Shown one piece after another: positions 44,409 to 53,109 of a stretch of 64,000 nucleotides of DNA (the stretch's first letter is position 1; the number at the start of each line of letters is the position of its first letter). Below the pieces are notes generated by a model, which saw only the letters and a list, made by a program, of their open reading frames with translations, ran no database searches and was not told the DNA's origin. Source of the stretch: Rhodocyclaceae bacterium (GTDB lineage Bacteria; Pseudomonadota; Gammaproteobacteria; Burkholderiales; Rhodocyclaceae); NCBI GenBank assembly GCA_016704145.1, contig JADJAS010000007.1, forward strand, positions 434,001 through 498,000. The letters run 5' to 3'. The translations under genes and the position numbers were made by a program.

Positions 44409-46979
44409 CTACACGGCCCGAATTCTGACTCGCGCCGTGCATTCCGCCTGAAGCGTCGACGGCCCCATGTAGCGCAATCCGCGACCAAGCAGGCTGTTGA
44501 AATTGCCCGGCCCGCGACCCTTGGCAATCGCCGCATCGGTGTAGTGCCCCCAACAGCCGATGGTGCCGAGCACTTCGGGATGGATGGTCTCGGTGCACTT
44601 GAGAACACCTTCGATCCTGCCGTGCGGCGACTCGACATGCACCCGCTGCCCGTCGGCGAGCTTTTTGTTCCGGGCCGTCGCCGAGTTGATAAGGATTCGG
44701 CTCAGATAGGGGTCGCGTTCGGCCGCTTCCAGCAACCAGACATTGGTGGCCGGAACGGTGCCGGAGCCCACGCCGGCCATCGCGGTACGCCAGTTGATGA
44801 CGTACATGTCGTACTCGGAGGGCTCTTCCTCGATGACGCTCGGATGCCAGAACGGCAGCGGCGCGTATTCGAAAAACACGCGCTCGGGGTCCAGCCCCGG
44901 TGCCTTGGCAAACACCTCGCTGGCGGACATGTTCTGCCGCAAAGTATCGCCGATCTGCTTGAACCAAGTTGAATACAGCGGAATGCGATGACCGTCGAAG
45001 CAGCCGGGCACATAGCGCTTCCAGGCCAGCTTCGGCTTGAGATTGTGGCCCTGCTGCCAAACCAGTGCCTCCTCGTCCGGCGCCATGGCCTTGACATAGC
45101 ACGCGACATACTCGCGCGCACTACGGTAGACGTGATTGATGTCGTTGACCGCGGCTTTCGACACCGCCTCGGTGGCGCCGCCGGTCATCTGCATCATGTT
45201 CAGAAACGAACTGAAGCCGAGCGGGCCTGTCATGAACCCCAACCGATTGGCCAGTTCGATGTAGATGTCGGCGCTGTGGGGAATGCCATGCAGCGGCTCG
45301 ACCACAGGTTGCTGGATCTGGATGCCTTCATCCTCGACCGACCACATGCCCTCCCAAGCCCAGCGTTCGAGATAAGTCACGTCGGGAAGCAGCAGATCGG
45401 CAAACTCGGCCGTTTCGTCGACGTATAGCGTGATGTCCACCATGTAGGGAATCGCCTTCAGGCCGGCGATGGCGGAAGCCGGGTTCTGCCCGGTCAGCAC
45501 CGGGTTCCCGCCTTCGTAGATCAGCATTTCGATCGGCGTGTTGCCGAACTGGTCCGGGTGCACCTGCGTCTCGAAACACAGCAGCCCGGCGTCGAATGCG
45601 ACGGGGAAATACTCGGGCAGGCTGGACATCTTGGGTGGAAAGCTGAAAGCGTGGGGCTGGAACGGGGTAAAGATCAGGCCGTCCGGGCCTGGCAGCGTTG
45701 CCGACGGCGAGGACGGCATCATGGTGCCGATCCAGGCGCGAGCACCCCCAACAGCGCGGGTGGACCCCAGGAGCACATTGATAAGTTCCATCGCCCAGCA
45801 CGTATGCATGGCATTGGTGTGCGTGCTGACGCCGCGGTAGCCGCTCACGGAGACTGGGCGGTAAGGATAGGTCTTGCCGTCGATTTCAATGGTCTCACCG
45901 ATATGGGCGGCCTGCCCAAGTTCGTTGGCCAGGCGGCGAATGGTCGCGGCGGGGACACTGGTGATGACCTCGGCCCACTCCGGCGTATAGGCTCGCAAGT
46001 GATCATGCAGCAACTGGAATCCCGGCCGGCCTTCGCCCACATCCGTCCGGAAGGTCCCGAGCAGGGCGATGTCGTCCACTGACAGGGCCGGATCATCGTA
46101 TGCCCGCGCCTGGTTCGAGCGCGCGTCCCAGACCAGCGGTTTGCCGCTCTCGGCATCCCGCAGGAAGTAGCCATCTTGCCCGATCAGGTAGCCGCCATTG
46201 GTGTGCACGCGCAGATAGTGTTCGTCGTAAATCCCGGCCTCGTGGACCAGCACGTTCATGATCGCCATGAACAGCGCGCCGTCGGTGGCGGGACGGATGG
46301 GCACCCATTCGTCGGCCATGGCGGCGGCGCGGCTCTGCTGCGGATCGACTACCACCATCTTGAAGTTCTTGCGCGCCTTGGCGTCGCCGAGAATGCGGCC
46401 GTAGGCCACCGCCGACTGGAATGCCTCGCCCAGGGCGGCACCGGCGACGATGACGTACTCGGCATGCTCCATGTCCGGATGAGTGTTCATGGAGTTGTGA
46501 ATCATCTCGCCGGCAGTATGGGCGCCATTGCCGCACATGTGGCCCATGGCGCTGAATAGGTTCTTGAGCGTGTTCTGCGTGCCGAACGACAAACCAAAGG
46601 CATTGCCCCAGTGCCAGGAGTGCGTGTTGAAGCCGCCCAGCGCCAGCAGGTTGGGATTCCGCGCGCGGATGTCCCGCAACTTCGTTTCGAGGATGGTCAT
46701 CGCCTCGTCCCAGGAAATTTCTTCCCAGCCGGGATCGACGCCGAGGTCCTTGCGCGGATTGGTCCGCCGCATCGGCTTCTTGAGCCGCTTCGGGTCATAC
46801 AGGCGCATGATCCCGGCGTTGCCCTTGGGGCACAAGCGCCCTCGCGTAGCCGGGGTGGCGGGATTGCCTTCGATCTTGACCAATACGCCATCGCGCACGT
46901 GGGCGACGATGGGGCAGCCGTGATAGCACATGCTGCAATGCGAGGGAACCCAGCGTTCCGCGTTGGTTGCTTCAGACAT
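44409..46979 (-). CDS. Molybdopterin oxidoreductase large subunit (PadB-like)
   Basis: This 856-residue subunit has the FS0 cluster motif CSMCYHGCPIVAHV with a later Cys in RLCPKGN, and a candidate metal-ligand region AMGHMCGNGAHTAGEM. There is no Tat signal, so it probably works on the cytoplasmic side. Size and neighbours (Fe-S subunit and membrane anchor) fit the phenylacetyl-CoA:acceptor oxidoreductase (PadBCD) or polysulfide-reductase-like group; PadB in Thauera/Aromatoleum is of about this size, from memory. The substrate is not certain. The ATG at 46979 follows AAGGAAG. Metal may be Mo or W. Confidence 0.82.
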   Translation of the reverse strand: MSEATNAERWVPSHCSMCYHGCPIVAHVRDGVLVKIEGNPATPATRGRLCPKGNAGIMRLYDPKRLKKPMRRTNPRKDLGVDPGWEEISWDEAMTILETKLRDIRARNPNLLALGGFNTHSWHWGNAFGLSFGTQNTLKNLFSAMGHMCGNGAHTAGEMIHNSMNTHPDMEHAEYVIVAGAALGEAFQSAVAYGRILGDAKARKNFKMVVVDPQQSRAAAMADEWVPIRPATDGALFMAIMNVLVHEAGIYDEHYLRVHTNGGYLIGQDGYFLRDAESGKPLVWDARSNQARAYDDPALSVDDIALLGTFRTDVGEGRPGFQLLHDHLRAYTPEWAEVITSVPAATIRRLANELGQAAHIGETIEIDGKTYPYRPVSVSGYRGVSTHTNAMHTCWAMELINVLLGSTRAVGGARAWIGTMMPSSPSATLPGPDGLIFTPFQPHAFSFPPKMSSLPEYFPVAFDAGLLCFETQVHPDQFGNTPIEMLIYEGGNPVLTGQNPASAIAGLKAIPYMVDITLYVDETAEFADLLLPDVTYLERWAWEGMWSVEDEGIQIQQPVVEPLHGIPHSADIYIELANRLGFMTGPLGFSSFLNMMQMTGGATEAVSKAAVNDINHVYRSAREYVACYVKAMAPDEEALVWQQGHNLKPKLAWKRYVPGCFDGHRIPLYSTWFKQIGDTLRQNMSASEVFAKAPGLDPERVFFEYAPLPFWHPSVIEEEPSEYDMYVINWRTAMAGVGSGTVPATNVWLLEAAERDPYLSRILINSATARNKKLADGQRVHVESPHGRIEGVLKCTETIHPEVLGTIGCWGHYTDAAIAKGRGPGNFNSLLGRGLRYMGPSTLQAECTARVRIRAV

Positions 46980-47008
46980 GTTCCGGCTTCCTTCGTGATT
47001 CATGAACC

Positions 47009-47024
47009 AAAGTCAGTCGTGGCT
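47009..47024 (-). repeat. Dispersed motif copy G, reverse orientation
   Basis: On the minus strand it reads AGCCACGACTGACTTT, two changes from the core. It overlaps the stop of the MoaD-like gene by two bases and precedes the PadB-like gene. Among the copies at module joints it is the only inverted one. Confidence 0.7.
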
Positions 47025-47355
47025 ACCCGCCGGCAATGGGGCGTACCAGGATCAGGAGAACGTCGATCCGGCCTTCACCATCGACACAGCCATCCAGTGT
47101 TTCGTCGATGTCGACGATGGCCTTGTCGTTGGCAAACAGGTGAATGCTATTCACGCCATGGGCGGCGTCCCTGGCCCGGCCGAGAACCGGCTCGACTGTC
47201 GCGCCGAAGCGATCCAGCAACGCCAGGAGCACGGTTCTGCCGGTCAATCCGCCCGCTGGCAGGCCCAAGTCCAGCGTCGGCCGATTGCCGCCGCCAAGAC
47301 CCAGGTCGGGAAAGCCGTGGAGCGTAACCCTGGCGGTGACGGCGGGAAAATTCAT
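47023..47355 (-). CDS. MoaD/ThiS-like ubiquitin-fold protein
   Basis: The 110-residue protein ends in RPIAGG, the Gly-Gly tail that is activated and thiocarboxylated in MoaD and ThiS, and its last third (NSIHLFANDKAIVDIDETL, DVLLILVRPIAGG) follows the beta-grasp pattern. It may supply sulfur for a dedicated molybdo- or tungstopterin cofactor of the large subunit encoded next to it. The ATG at 47355 lies seven bases after the membrane-anchor gene; a longer in-frame reading from 47478 runs into that gene. At 110 residues it is somewhat longer than usual MoaD. Confidence 0.7.
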   Translation of the reverse strand: MNFPAVTARVTLHGFPDLGLGGGNRPTLDLGLPAGGLTGRTVLLALLDRFGATVEPVLGRARDAAHGVNSIHLFANDKAIVDIDETLDGCVDGEGRIDVLLILVRPIAGG

Positions 47356-47362
47356 CGACTGC

Positions 47363-48262
47363 TCATCCGCGTTTCTTGCCGAGGGCCATGGCCGCCGACA
47401 GGGAAAAACTCTTCTGGAAAAAGAAGCCGGCACGGGTGACGAGGATAAACTTGAAAGCCCAGCCGGCGAGGGCGGCAAAGAGACCGGCGGAGGCGGTCAG
47501 GCCCGTGGTCGCGGGCTCGCCCAGCAGCAGCGCCAGCACCAGCAGGACCAGCGGCAGGCCATGGCCGGAGACAACGAAATTTCCGTGCAGTTCGTCCAAT
47601 ACCTTGCGCGATTCGGTGGGCGCACCGACCGAGGCCAGACTGCGCCGGTAGCGACGCCAGGTCGCGAGGCGCAGCACCAGGGCCGCCAGCAACAGGCCGG
47701 CCAGCGGGGGCATGACGCCGCCGACCAGCGGCGCGACCAGGGCAGCCAGGCCGAAACCCTCGGCAAGACCGCTGGCCAGCAACAGCGGCACCAGGGCTGG
47801 CGCGCTCCAGGCCGGAATACCCTTGGCGTCGCTCAGGATGCGCGCCTGGCAGTAGAGGAAGAACAGCGCCGACAGGACGGCCACCCAGGCCATGATGCCA
47901 ACACTGCCCTGCCACAGGGCGATCAGGCCGCCGGCGAACAGAGTGGGCATGGCCAGGCTTTCGCGGGTCATCCAGGAGGTTTCGGCATGGCGGAAGATGT
48001 TCAGGGCCCGACCGGGCCGGCCCAGTTTGGCCATGATGCAGAGCAGGCCGAGGGCGATGACGGCCAGGCCCAGGCCGAACTGGATACGGAACGCCAGGGC
48101 GGAAGGCGCGGCGAGTACCGCGACGAGCAGCAGGCCGGCGCCGGTGCCGCCGCCGATGAAGTTGGCGACGGCGCGCCAGTCCCACTTGGTCTGCCGGTGG
48201 GCGGCACCCGACCATTCAACAGCGGTGCCAGGCAAGGGAGGGTCGGACAGGGCTGAGTTCAT
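47363..48262 (-). CDS. DmsC/NrfD-like membrane anchor subunit
   Basis: This 299-residue integral membrane protein has about eight hydrophobic helices (FIGGGTGAGLLLVAVLAAPS, GLLCIMAKLGRPGRAL, WVAVLSALFFLYCQARILS and others). The segment CIMAKLGRPGRALNIFRH and the GTGAG turn are typical of DmsC/NrfD/PadD anchors, which pass electrons between the Fe-S subunit and the quinone pool. Its start overlaps the stop of the Fe-S subunit gene by four bases (ATGA), so the two are coupled. Confidence 0.8.
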   Translation of the reverse strand: MNSALSDPPLPGTAVEWSGAAHRQTKWDWRAVANFIGGGTGAGLLLVAVLAAPSALAFRIQFGLGLAVIALGLLCIMAKLGRPGRALNIFRHAETSWMTRESLAMPTLFAGGLIALWQGSVGIMAWVAVLSALFFLYCQARILSDAKGIPAWSAPALVPLLLASGLAEGFGLAALVAPLVGGVMPPLAGLLLAALVLRLATWRRYRRSLASVGAPTESRKVLDELHGNFVVSGHGLPLVLLVLALLLGEPATTGLTASAGLFAALAGWAFKFILVTRAGFFFQKSFSLSAAMALGKKRG

Positions 48263-48915
48263 CGGTCGGGGAGATAGTAGATGGACGGGCGGGTGCCGGC
48301 TTCGGGCAGCAGGCCAAAACCCTGACGCTCGGCGATCAGCCGGCTGATCTCGCTGTCGGGGTCGCTCAGGTCGCCGAAGGTCATGGCGTCGGCCGGACAG
48401 GTGATGACGCAGGCGGGAGTCGCTTCACGGTCCACGCCGGGCTTGAGCCCGGTACCTTCGGCCCGCGCCAGTCGGTGTTCGCAGAACGTGCACTTGACGA
48501 CGGTGTCGCGCCTGGCGTCCCAGTCGTGACCGGCTTCGCCGCCTGCCTGTTCGTGGGGAGTGAGGCCGCTGTCGAAGTGCGCGAGCTTGTCCTCGACGAA
48601 GTGGCGATGCTCATAGGGGCAGGCTGTCATGCAGTAGCCGCAGCCGATGCAGACGTCGGCATCGACCAGGACCAGGCCATCTTGCCGCTGGTAGGTGGCC
48701 TTGGTCGGGCAGACCGGCACGCAGGGCGGTTCGGCGCAGTGGTTGCATTGCACCGGGGCGTGCCGCCGCCGCGCCGTCGGGTATTGCCCGACTTCCTCGA
48801 ACATCATGCGCCGGAAGTGGATGCCCGTCGGCGTGCTGTGCTCCTGCTTGCAGGCCAGCACGCAACCGTAGCACCCCGTGCACCGTCCCAAATCAATCGT
48901 CATGCCCCAGCGCAT
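48259..48915 (-). CDS. Four-cluster ferredoxin subunit (PadC/DmsB-like)
   Basis: The 218-residue protein has four Cys groups for [4Fe-4S] clusters: CTGCYGCVLACKQEH, CNHCAEPPCVPVCP, CIGCGYCMTACPYEH and KCTFCEHRL with TPACVITCP. It is the electron-transfer subunit between the molybdopterin subunit and the membrane anchor, and is the first gene of the operon. Its promoter must lie in the 48916-49084 stretch, which also holds motif copy H. No signal peptide was seen. Confidence 0.88.
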   Translation of the reverse strand: MRWGMTIDLGRCTGCYGCVLACKQEHSTPTGIHFRRMMFEEVGQYPTARRRHAPVQCNHCAEPPCVPVCPTKATYQRQDGLVLVDADVCIGCGYCMTACPYEHRHFVEDKLAHFDSGLTPHEQAGGEAGHDWDARRDTVVKCTFCEHRLARAEGTGLKPGVDREATPACVITCPADAMTFGDLSDPDSEISRLIAERQGFGLLPEAGTRPSIYYLPDR

Positions 48916-49036
48916 GCTTGTCCTCGCCTTGATCCGATAACCGCTGGCGAAATTATGGGAACAAGCTTGCCGTCACGCGATGACCATCGCGCTCAACTTG
49001 GGGACAATAGTGATCAGCGGGACACCAGCGGCGTGT

Positions 49037-49052
49037 CGCCACGGCTGACTTT
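49037..49052 (+). repeat. Dispersed motif copy H, before the HATPase gene
   Basis: An exact core copy preceded by GGCGTGT. With copy I at 50205 it flanks the regulator gene in direct orientation. The rest of the 48916-49147 gap holds no gene. Confidence 0.8.
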
Positions 49053-49084
49053 TCAGGGGCCATCGCCTTTCACCCAAAAATGGT

Positions 49085-49141
49085 TTAAGTTAACAACTAT
49101 TGCTGCTTAAATTTACAACGTAGCGATCTTAAGTTTGCAAC
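49085..49141 (+). promoter_or_regulatory. Three iterons, 22-base period, before the HATPase gene
   Basis: TTAAGTTAACAAC (49085), TTAAATTTACAAC (49107) and TTAAGTTTGCAAC (49129) are repeated units spaced exactly 22 bases apart, two DNA turns, with unlike 9-base spacers. The last unit ends six bases before the ATG at 49148. They look like an operator array for a protein that binds one DNA face, perhaps the gene's own HTH product. Confidence 0.65.
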
Positions 49142-49147
49142 TTGCAA

Positions 49148-50179
49148 ATGGCTAAGCCCTCGAAATTCGAAGAACTGATCCGGACCGTCACCCAAGACGT
49201 CGTTGAGCATCCGCGCGACCTCACGCGACACTACTCGGACCGGTTCGCCATCTCGCGCGTCGCCGCGAATCGATATATCCAGAAACTGGAGACCGAAGGC
49301 TGGATTGCCCGGAGCGGCCCGTCGACACATCCTGTGTTCAGCCCTGGATTCAAGCGGCGCGTCTCTCGTCTTTATTCGCTCCAGGGACTGGAAGAACACG
49401 TCGCCTGGGAGAAGGATTTCAAGCCATTCTTTGCTTTGTCCCCGAACGTGCAAAATATTGCGAGTCACGGCTTCACGGAGATTTTGAACAATGCCATTGA
49501 TCACTCCGCCGGTAACTCGGTATTCGTTTGGGCCAACCAGGACGAAGAGAACTTCGTCCTCATTGTTTCCGATGATGGCATTGGAATATTCGCAAAGATT
49601 GCAGCCGCCTTTCAACTGCCGGACATGCGCCTCGCATTGTTCGAGCTTTCCAAGGGAAAGCTGACCACCGACCCCAGCAAGCATACGGGCGAGGGCGTGT
49701 TCTTCACTTCCCGGATGTTCGATTCGTTCGAGATTGGCGCCAACGGATTGCAATACAACCACCGCGATGATTCGCCAGTAGACTGGATTCAGGAAGCAAG
49801 GGGCGTGTTCGCGGAAGGCACCGCCGTCTTCATGCGGATGTCCTTGAAATGCGAGCGAACAACTTCCGACGTTTACCAACAATTCACCAATGCGCCGGAA
49901 GATTTCGATTTTTCAAGAACCGTTGTTCCCATGAAGCTTGCCAAGTTTGGCGACGAACAACTGATTTCCCGTTCGCAGGCCAAGCGACTGATCGCGCGCT
50001 TCGATCGTTTCAGGACAGTGATTCTGGACTTCGATGGTGTTCAGGAAATCGGGCAGGCATTCGCCGATGAGCTATTCCGCGTTTACGGAAGAAGCCATCC
50101 AGGTGTTGAGTTGCTTCCCTCGAACATGACTCCGCAAGTTGAGCGGATGTGGCTTCGGGCCATCTCTCCAACCGTCTAG
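49148..50179 (+). CDS. HTH-HATPase-STAS-like regulatory protein
   Basis: The 343-residue protein combines an N-terminal winged-helix-like segment (SDRFAISRVAANRYIQKLETEGW), a GHKL ATPase core (N-box HGFTEILNNAIDHS, G1-box DDGIGIF, and HTGEGVFFTSRMF), and a C-terminal STAS-like DUF4325-type domain (VILDFDGVQEIGQAFADELFRVYG). No His kinase phospho-acceptor is evident. This recalls anti-sigma-factor-like or defence-associated regulators, but the target is unknown. I chose the ATG at 49148; a TTG at 49142 overlaps the iteron array and has no Shine-Dalgarno. Its base composition is lower in GC than the neighbours, suggesting acquisition. Confidence 0.75.
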   Translation: MAKPSKFEELIRTVTQDVVEHPRDLTRHYSDRFAISRVAANRYIQKLETEGWIARSGPSTHPVFSPGFKRRVSRLYSLQGLEEHVAWEKDFKPFFALSPNVQNIASHGFTEILNNAIDHSAGNSVFVWANQDEENFVLIVSDDGIGIFAKIAAAFQLPDMRLALFELSKGKLTTDPSKHTGEGVFFTSRMFDSFEIGANGLQYNHRDDSPVDWIQEARGVFAEGTAVFMRMSLKCERTTSDVYQQFTNAPEDFDFSRTVVPMKLAKFGDEQLISRSQAKRLIARFDRFRTVILDFDGVQEIGQAFADELFRVYGRSHPGVELLPSNMTPQVERMWLRAISPTV

Positions 50180-50204
50180 AAACCGCCTGCCAACACAGCC
50201 GTAT

Positions 50205-50220
50205 CGCCACGACTGACTTT
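50205..50220 (+). repeat. Dispersed motif copy I, after the HATPase gene
   Basis: CGCCACGACTGACTTT, one change from the core, 25 bases after the HATPase stop and 12 before the decarboxylase gene end. It marks the right edge of the accessory region. Confidence 0.8.
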
Positions 50221-50232
50221 GCCGGACGGCGG

Positions 50233-52464
50233 CTATTCGCGGGCCACGCAGTCGACGTAATAGCCGTCGCCGTTTTCCTTGACCAGACCGTGGATGTCGG
50301 TCTCGAAGCCCGGGAACTGGGCGTTGAACTCGCGCGCGAATTGCAGGTAGCGAACGATGGTGCGATTGAATCGCTCGCCGGGAATCAATAGCGGAATCCC
50401 CGGAGGGTAGGGTGTCAGCAGCACGGCCGTGACGCGCCCCTCAAGCTCGTCGATGGGCACGCGCTCGATCTCGCGGTGCGCCATCCTGGCGAAGGCGTCC
50501 GCGGGCCGCATTGCCGGCACCATGTCCGAGAGGTACATCTCGGTGGTCAAGCGCGCGATGTCGTTGGCCTTGTAGACGTCGTGAATCTGCAGGCAGAGGT
50601 CGCGCAGGCCGATGCGCTCGTAACGCGGGTGCTTGGCGACGAACTCGGGCAGCACTTTCCAGAGCGGCTGGTTCTTGTCGTAATCGTCCTTGAACTGTTG
50701 CAGCTCGGTGACCATGGTGTTCCAGCGGCCCTTGGTGATGCCGATGGTGAACATGATGAAGAACGAGTAGAGGCCGCACTTCTCGACGATGACGCCGTGC
50801 TCGGCGAGGTACTTGGTGACGATCGCCGCCGGGATGCCCCAGTCGGCGAAGTCACCGTCCACGTCGAGGCCCGGGGTGATGACGGTCGCCTTGATCGGGT
50901 CGAGCAGGTTGAAGCCCTTGGCCAGCTTGCCGAAGCCGTGCCAGCGCGCGCCCGGCTTGAGCATCCAGGCCTCGCGCTCCTCGATGCCTTCCTCCGAGAG
51001 GTCGTCCGGGCCCCAAACCTGAAACCACCAGTCGGCGCCCCATTCCTTGTCGACCTTGCGCATGGCGCGACGGAAGTCGAGCGCCTCGCGGATTGATTCT
51101 TCGACCAGCGCGGTGCCGCCCGGCTCCTCCATCATCGCCGCGGCGACGTCGCAGGAGGCGATGATCGCGTACTGCGGCGAGGTCGAGGTGTGCATCAGGT
51201 AGGCCTCGTTGAAGACGTCGCGGTCCAGCTTGCTGTTCTCGGCGTCCTGCACCAGGATTTGTGATGCCTGCGAGAGGCCGGCGAGCAGCTTGTGCGTCGA
51301 TTGCGTCGAGAACACCATCGATTCCTTGCAACGCGGCCGGCCGGCGCCGATGGCGTGGTAGTCGCCGTAGAAGTCGTGGAAGGCGGCGTGCGGCAGCCAG
51401 GCTTCGTCGAAGTGCAGGGTGTCGATCCTGCCGTCGAGCATCTCCTTGATCTCCTCGACGTTGTACATGATGCCGTCGTAGGTCGACTGCGTGATGGTCA
51501 GCACCCGCGGCTTGCCCTTGACCTTCGATGCGAAGGGATGGGCGGCGATCTTCTTCTGGATGCTCTTCCACTCGAACTCGCTCTTCGGGATCGGGCCGAT
51601 GATGCCGTAGTTGTTGCGCGTCGGCATCAGGAACACGGGGATCGCGCCGGTCATGATGATCGAATGCAGCACCGACTTGTGGCAGTTGCGGTCGACGATG
51701 ACGATGTCGCCCGGGGCGACGGTCGAGTGCCAGACGATCTTGTTCGACGTGGAGGTGCCGTTGGTGACGAAGTACAGATGGTCGCAGTTGAAGATGCGCG
51801 CGGCGTTGCGCTCGGAGGCGGCGACGGGGCCGGTGTGGTCGAGCAATTGGCCGAGTTCCTCGACGGCGTTGCAGACGTCGGCGCGCAGCATGTTCTCGCC
51901 GAAGAACTGGTGGAACATCTGGCCGACCGGGCTCTTGAGGAAGGCGACGCCGCCCGAGTGGCCCGGGCAGTGCCACGAATAGGAACCATCGGCAGCGTAG
52001 TGCGTCAGCGCCCGGAAGAAAGGCGGCGGCAGCGAATCGAGATAAGCGCGCGACTCGCGCACGACATAGCGAGCGATGAACTCGGGCGTGTCCTCGAACA
52101 TGTGGATGAAGCCGTGCAGCTCGCGCAGCACGTCGTTCGGGATATGGCGGCTGGTGCGCGTCTCGCCATGCAGGAAGATCGGGATCTCGGCATTGCGGTT
52201 GCGGATCTCGGTGACGAAGGCGCGCAGCTCGGCGAGGGTTTCCTCCTCCTCGTTGGCCAGTTCCTCGTCGTCGACGGAGAGGATGAAGGCCGAGGCGCGG
52301 CTTTGCTGCTGCGCGAAGGACGTCATGTCGCCATAGCTGGTGACGCCCAACACTTCGAGGCCCTCGCCCTCGATGGCCTTGGCCAGCGCGCGGATACCCA
52401 AGCCCGAGGCGTTCTCGGAACGGAAGTCCTCGTCGATGATGATGACCGGAAAGTGGAATCTCAT
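50233..52464 (-). CDS. Ornithine/lysine/arginine decarboxylase
   Basis: The 743-residue PLP enzyme has the N-terminal wing domain (FPVIIIDEDFRSENASGLGIRAL), the aminotransferase-like core with the PLP Lys in STQSTHKLLAGLSQAS and the aspartate in LHFDEAW, and the C-terminal domain (PYPPGIPLLIPGE). It decarboxylates a basic amino acid to a polyamine precursor or for acid resistance; sequence alone does not choose Arg, Lys or Orn. The ATG at 52464 overlaps the dcd stop; a longer reading from 52680 lies within dcd. Confidence 0.92.
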   Translation of the reverse strand: MRFHFPVIIIDEDFRSENASGLGIRALAKAIEGEGLEVLGVTSYGDMTSFAQQQSRASAFILSVDDEELANEEEETLAELRAFVTEIRNRNAEIPIFLHGETRTSRHIPNDVLRELHGFIHMFEDTPEFIARYVVRESRAYLDSLPPPFFRALTHYAADGSYSWHCPGHSGGVAFLKSPVGQMFHQFFGENMLRADVCNAVEELGQLLDHTGPVAASERNAARIFNCDHLYFVTNGTSTSNKIVWHSTVAPGDIVIVDRNCHKSVLHSIIMTGAIPVFLMPTRNNYGIIGPIPKSEFEWKSIQKKIAAHPFASKVKGKPRVLTITQSTYDGIMYNVEEIKEMLDGRIDTLHFDEAWLPHAAFHDFYGDYHAIGAGRPRCKESMVFSTQSTHKLLAGLSQASQILVQDAENSKLDRDVFNEAYLMHTSTSPQYAIIASCDVAAAMMEEPGGTALVEESIREALDFRRAMRKVDKEWGADWWFQVWGPDDLSEEGIEEREAWMLKPGARWHGFGKLAKGFNLLDPIKATVITPGLDVDGDFADWGIPAAIVTKYLAEHGVIVEKCGLYSFFIMFTIGITKGRWNTMVTELQQFKDDYDKNQPLWKVLPEFVAKHPRYERIGLRDLCLQIHDVYKANDIARLTTEMYLSDMVPAMRPADAFARMAHREIERVPIDELEGRVTAVLLTPYPPGIPLLIPGERFNRTIVRYLQFAREFNAQFPGFETDIHGLVKENGDGYYVDCVARE

Positions 52465-53030
52465 ATCTTTGGCAGGGTCACGCCCACCTGTCCCTGGTAT
52501 TTGCCGCCGCGATCGCGGTAGGAGGTTTCGCAGACTTCGTCGGACTCGAAGAAAATCACCTGCGCGCAGCCCTCGCCAGCGTAGATCTTGGCCGGCAACG
52601 GCGTGGTGTTGGAGAACTCCAGCGTCACGTAGCCTTCCCACTCGGGCTCGAAGGGTGTCACATTCACGATGATGCCGCAACGCGCGTAAGTGCTCTTGCC
52701 CAGGCAGACGGTGAGCACGTTGCGCGGAATGCGGAAGTACTCGACGGTGCGCGCCAGCGCGAACGAGTTGGGCGGGATGACGCAGTAGCCCTTGCCCGAA
52801 ACCTCGACAAAGGAATTCGGATCGAAGTTCTTGGGATCGACGATGGTCGAGTTGATGTTGGTGAACACGCGGAATTCGTCGGCGCAGCGAATGTCATAGC
52901 CGTAACTCGACGTGCCGTAGGAGACGATCTTCTGGCCGTTCACCTCGCGCACCAACTCGGGCGCGAAGGGCTCGATCATCTTGTGCTGCTCCGCCATGCG
53001 GCGTATCCACTTGTCCGATTTGATGCTCAT
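52461..53030 (-). CDS. dcd: dCTP deaminase
   Basis: The 189-residue enzyme converts dCTP to dUTP, feeding ThyA. Motifs include SSYGYDIRCADEFRVFTN, the substrate region GKSTYARCGIIVNVTPFEP with the catalytic Glu in FEPEWEGYVTLEF, and the C-terminal GKYQGQVGVTLPK. The ATG at 53030 gives the usual length; an in-frame start at 53057 is inside the terminator region of the upstream gene. It overlaps the decarboxylase start and would be cotranscribed with it. Confidence 0.95.
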   Translation of the reverse strand: MSIKSDKWIRRMAEQHKMIEPFAPELVREVNGQKIVSYGTSSYGYDIRCADEFRVFTNINSTIVDPKNFDPNSFVEVSGKGYCVIPPNSFALARTVEYFRIPRNVLTVCLGKSTYARCGIIVNVTPFEPEWEGYVTLEFSNTTPLPAKIYAGEGCAQVIFFESDEVCETSYRDRGGKYQGQVGVTLPKI

Positions 53031-53054
53031 GGGCGGCGCCTTGAGGCGAGTCTG

Positions 53055-53086
53055 CAAAAAAGAAAGAGCGGATTATCCGCTCTTTC
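53055..53086 (-). terminator. Intrinsic terminator after apbC/mrp
   Basis: On the minus strand an 11-base-pair stem (GAAAGAGCGGA paired through a 3-base loop with TCCGCTCTTTC) is followed by CTTTTTTGC. It ends transcription of the Mrp gene before dcd. Confidence 0.9.
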
Positions 53087-53109
53087 GGTAGGGGGTCAAC
53101 CGCGCCTAA

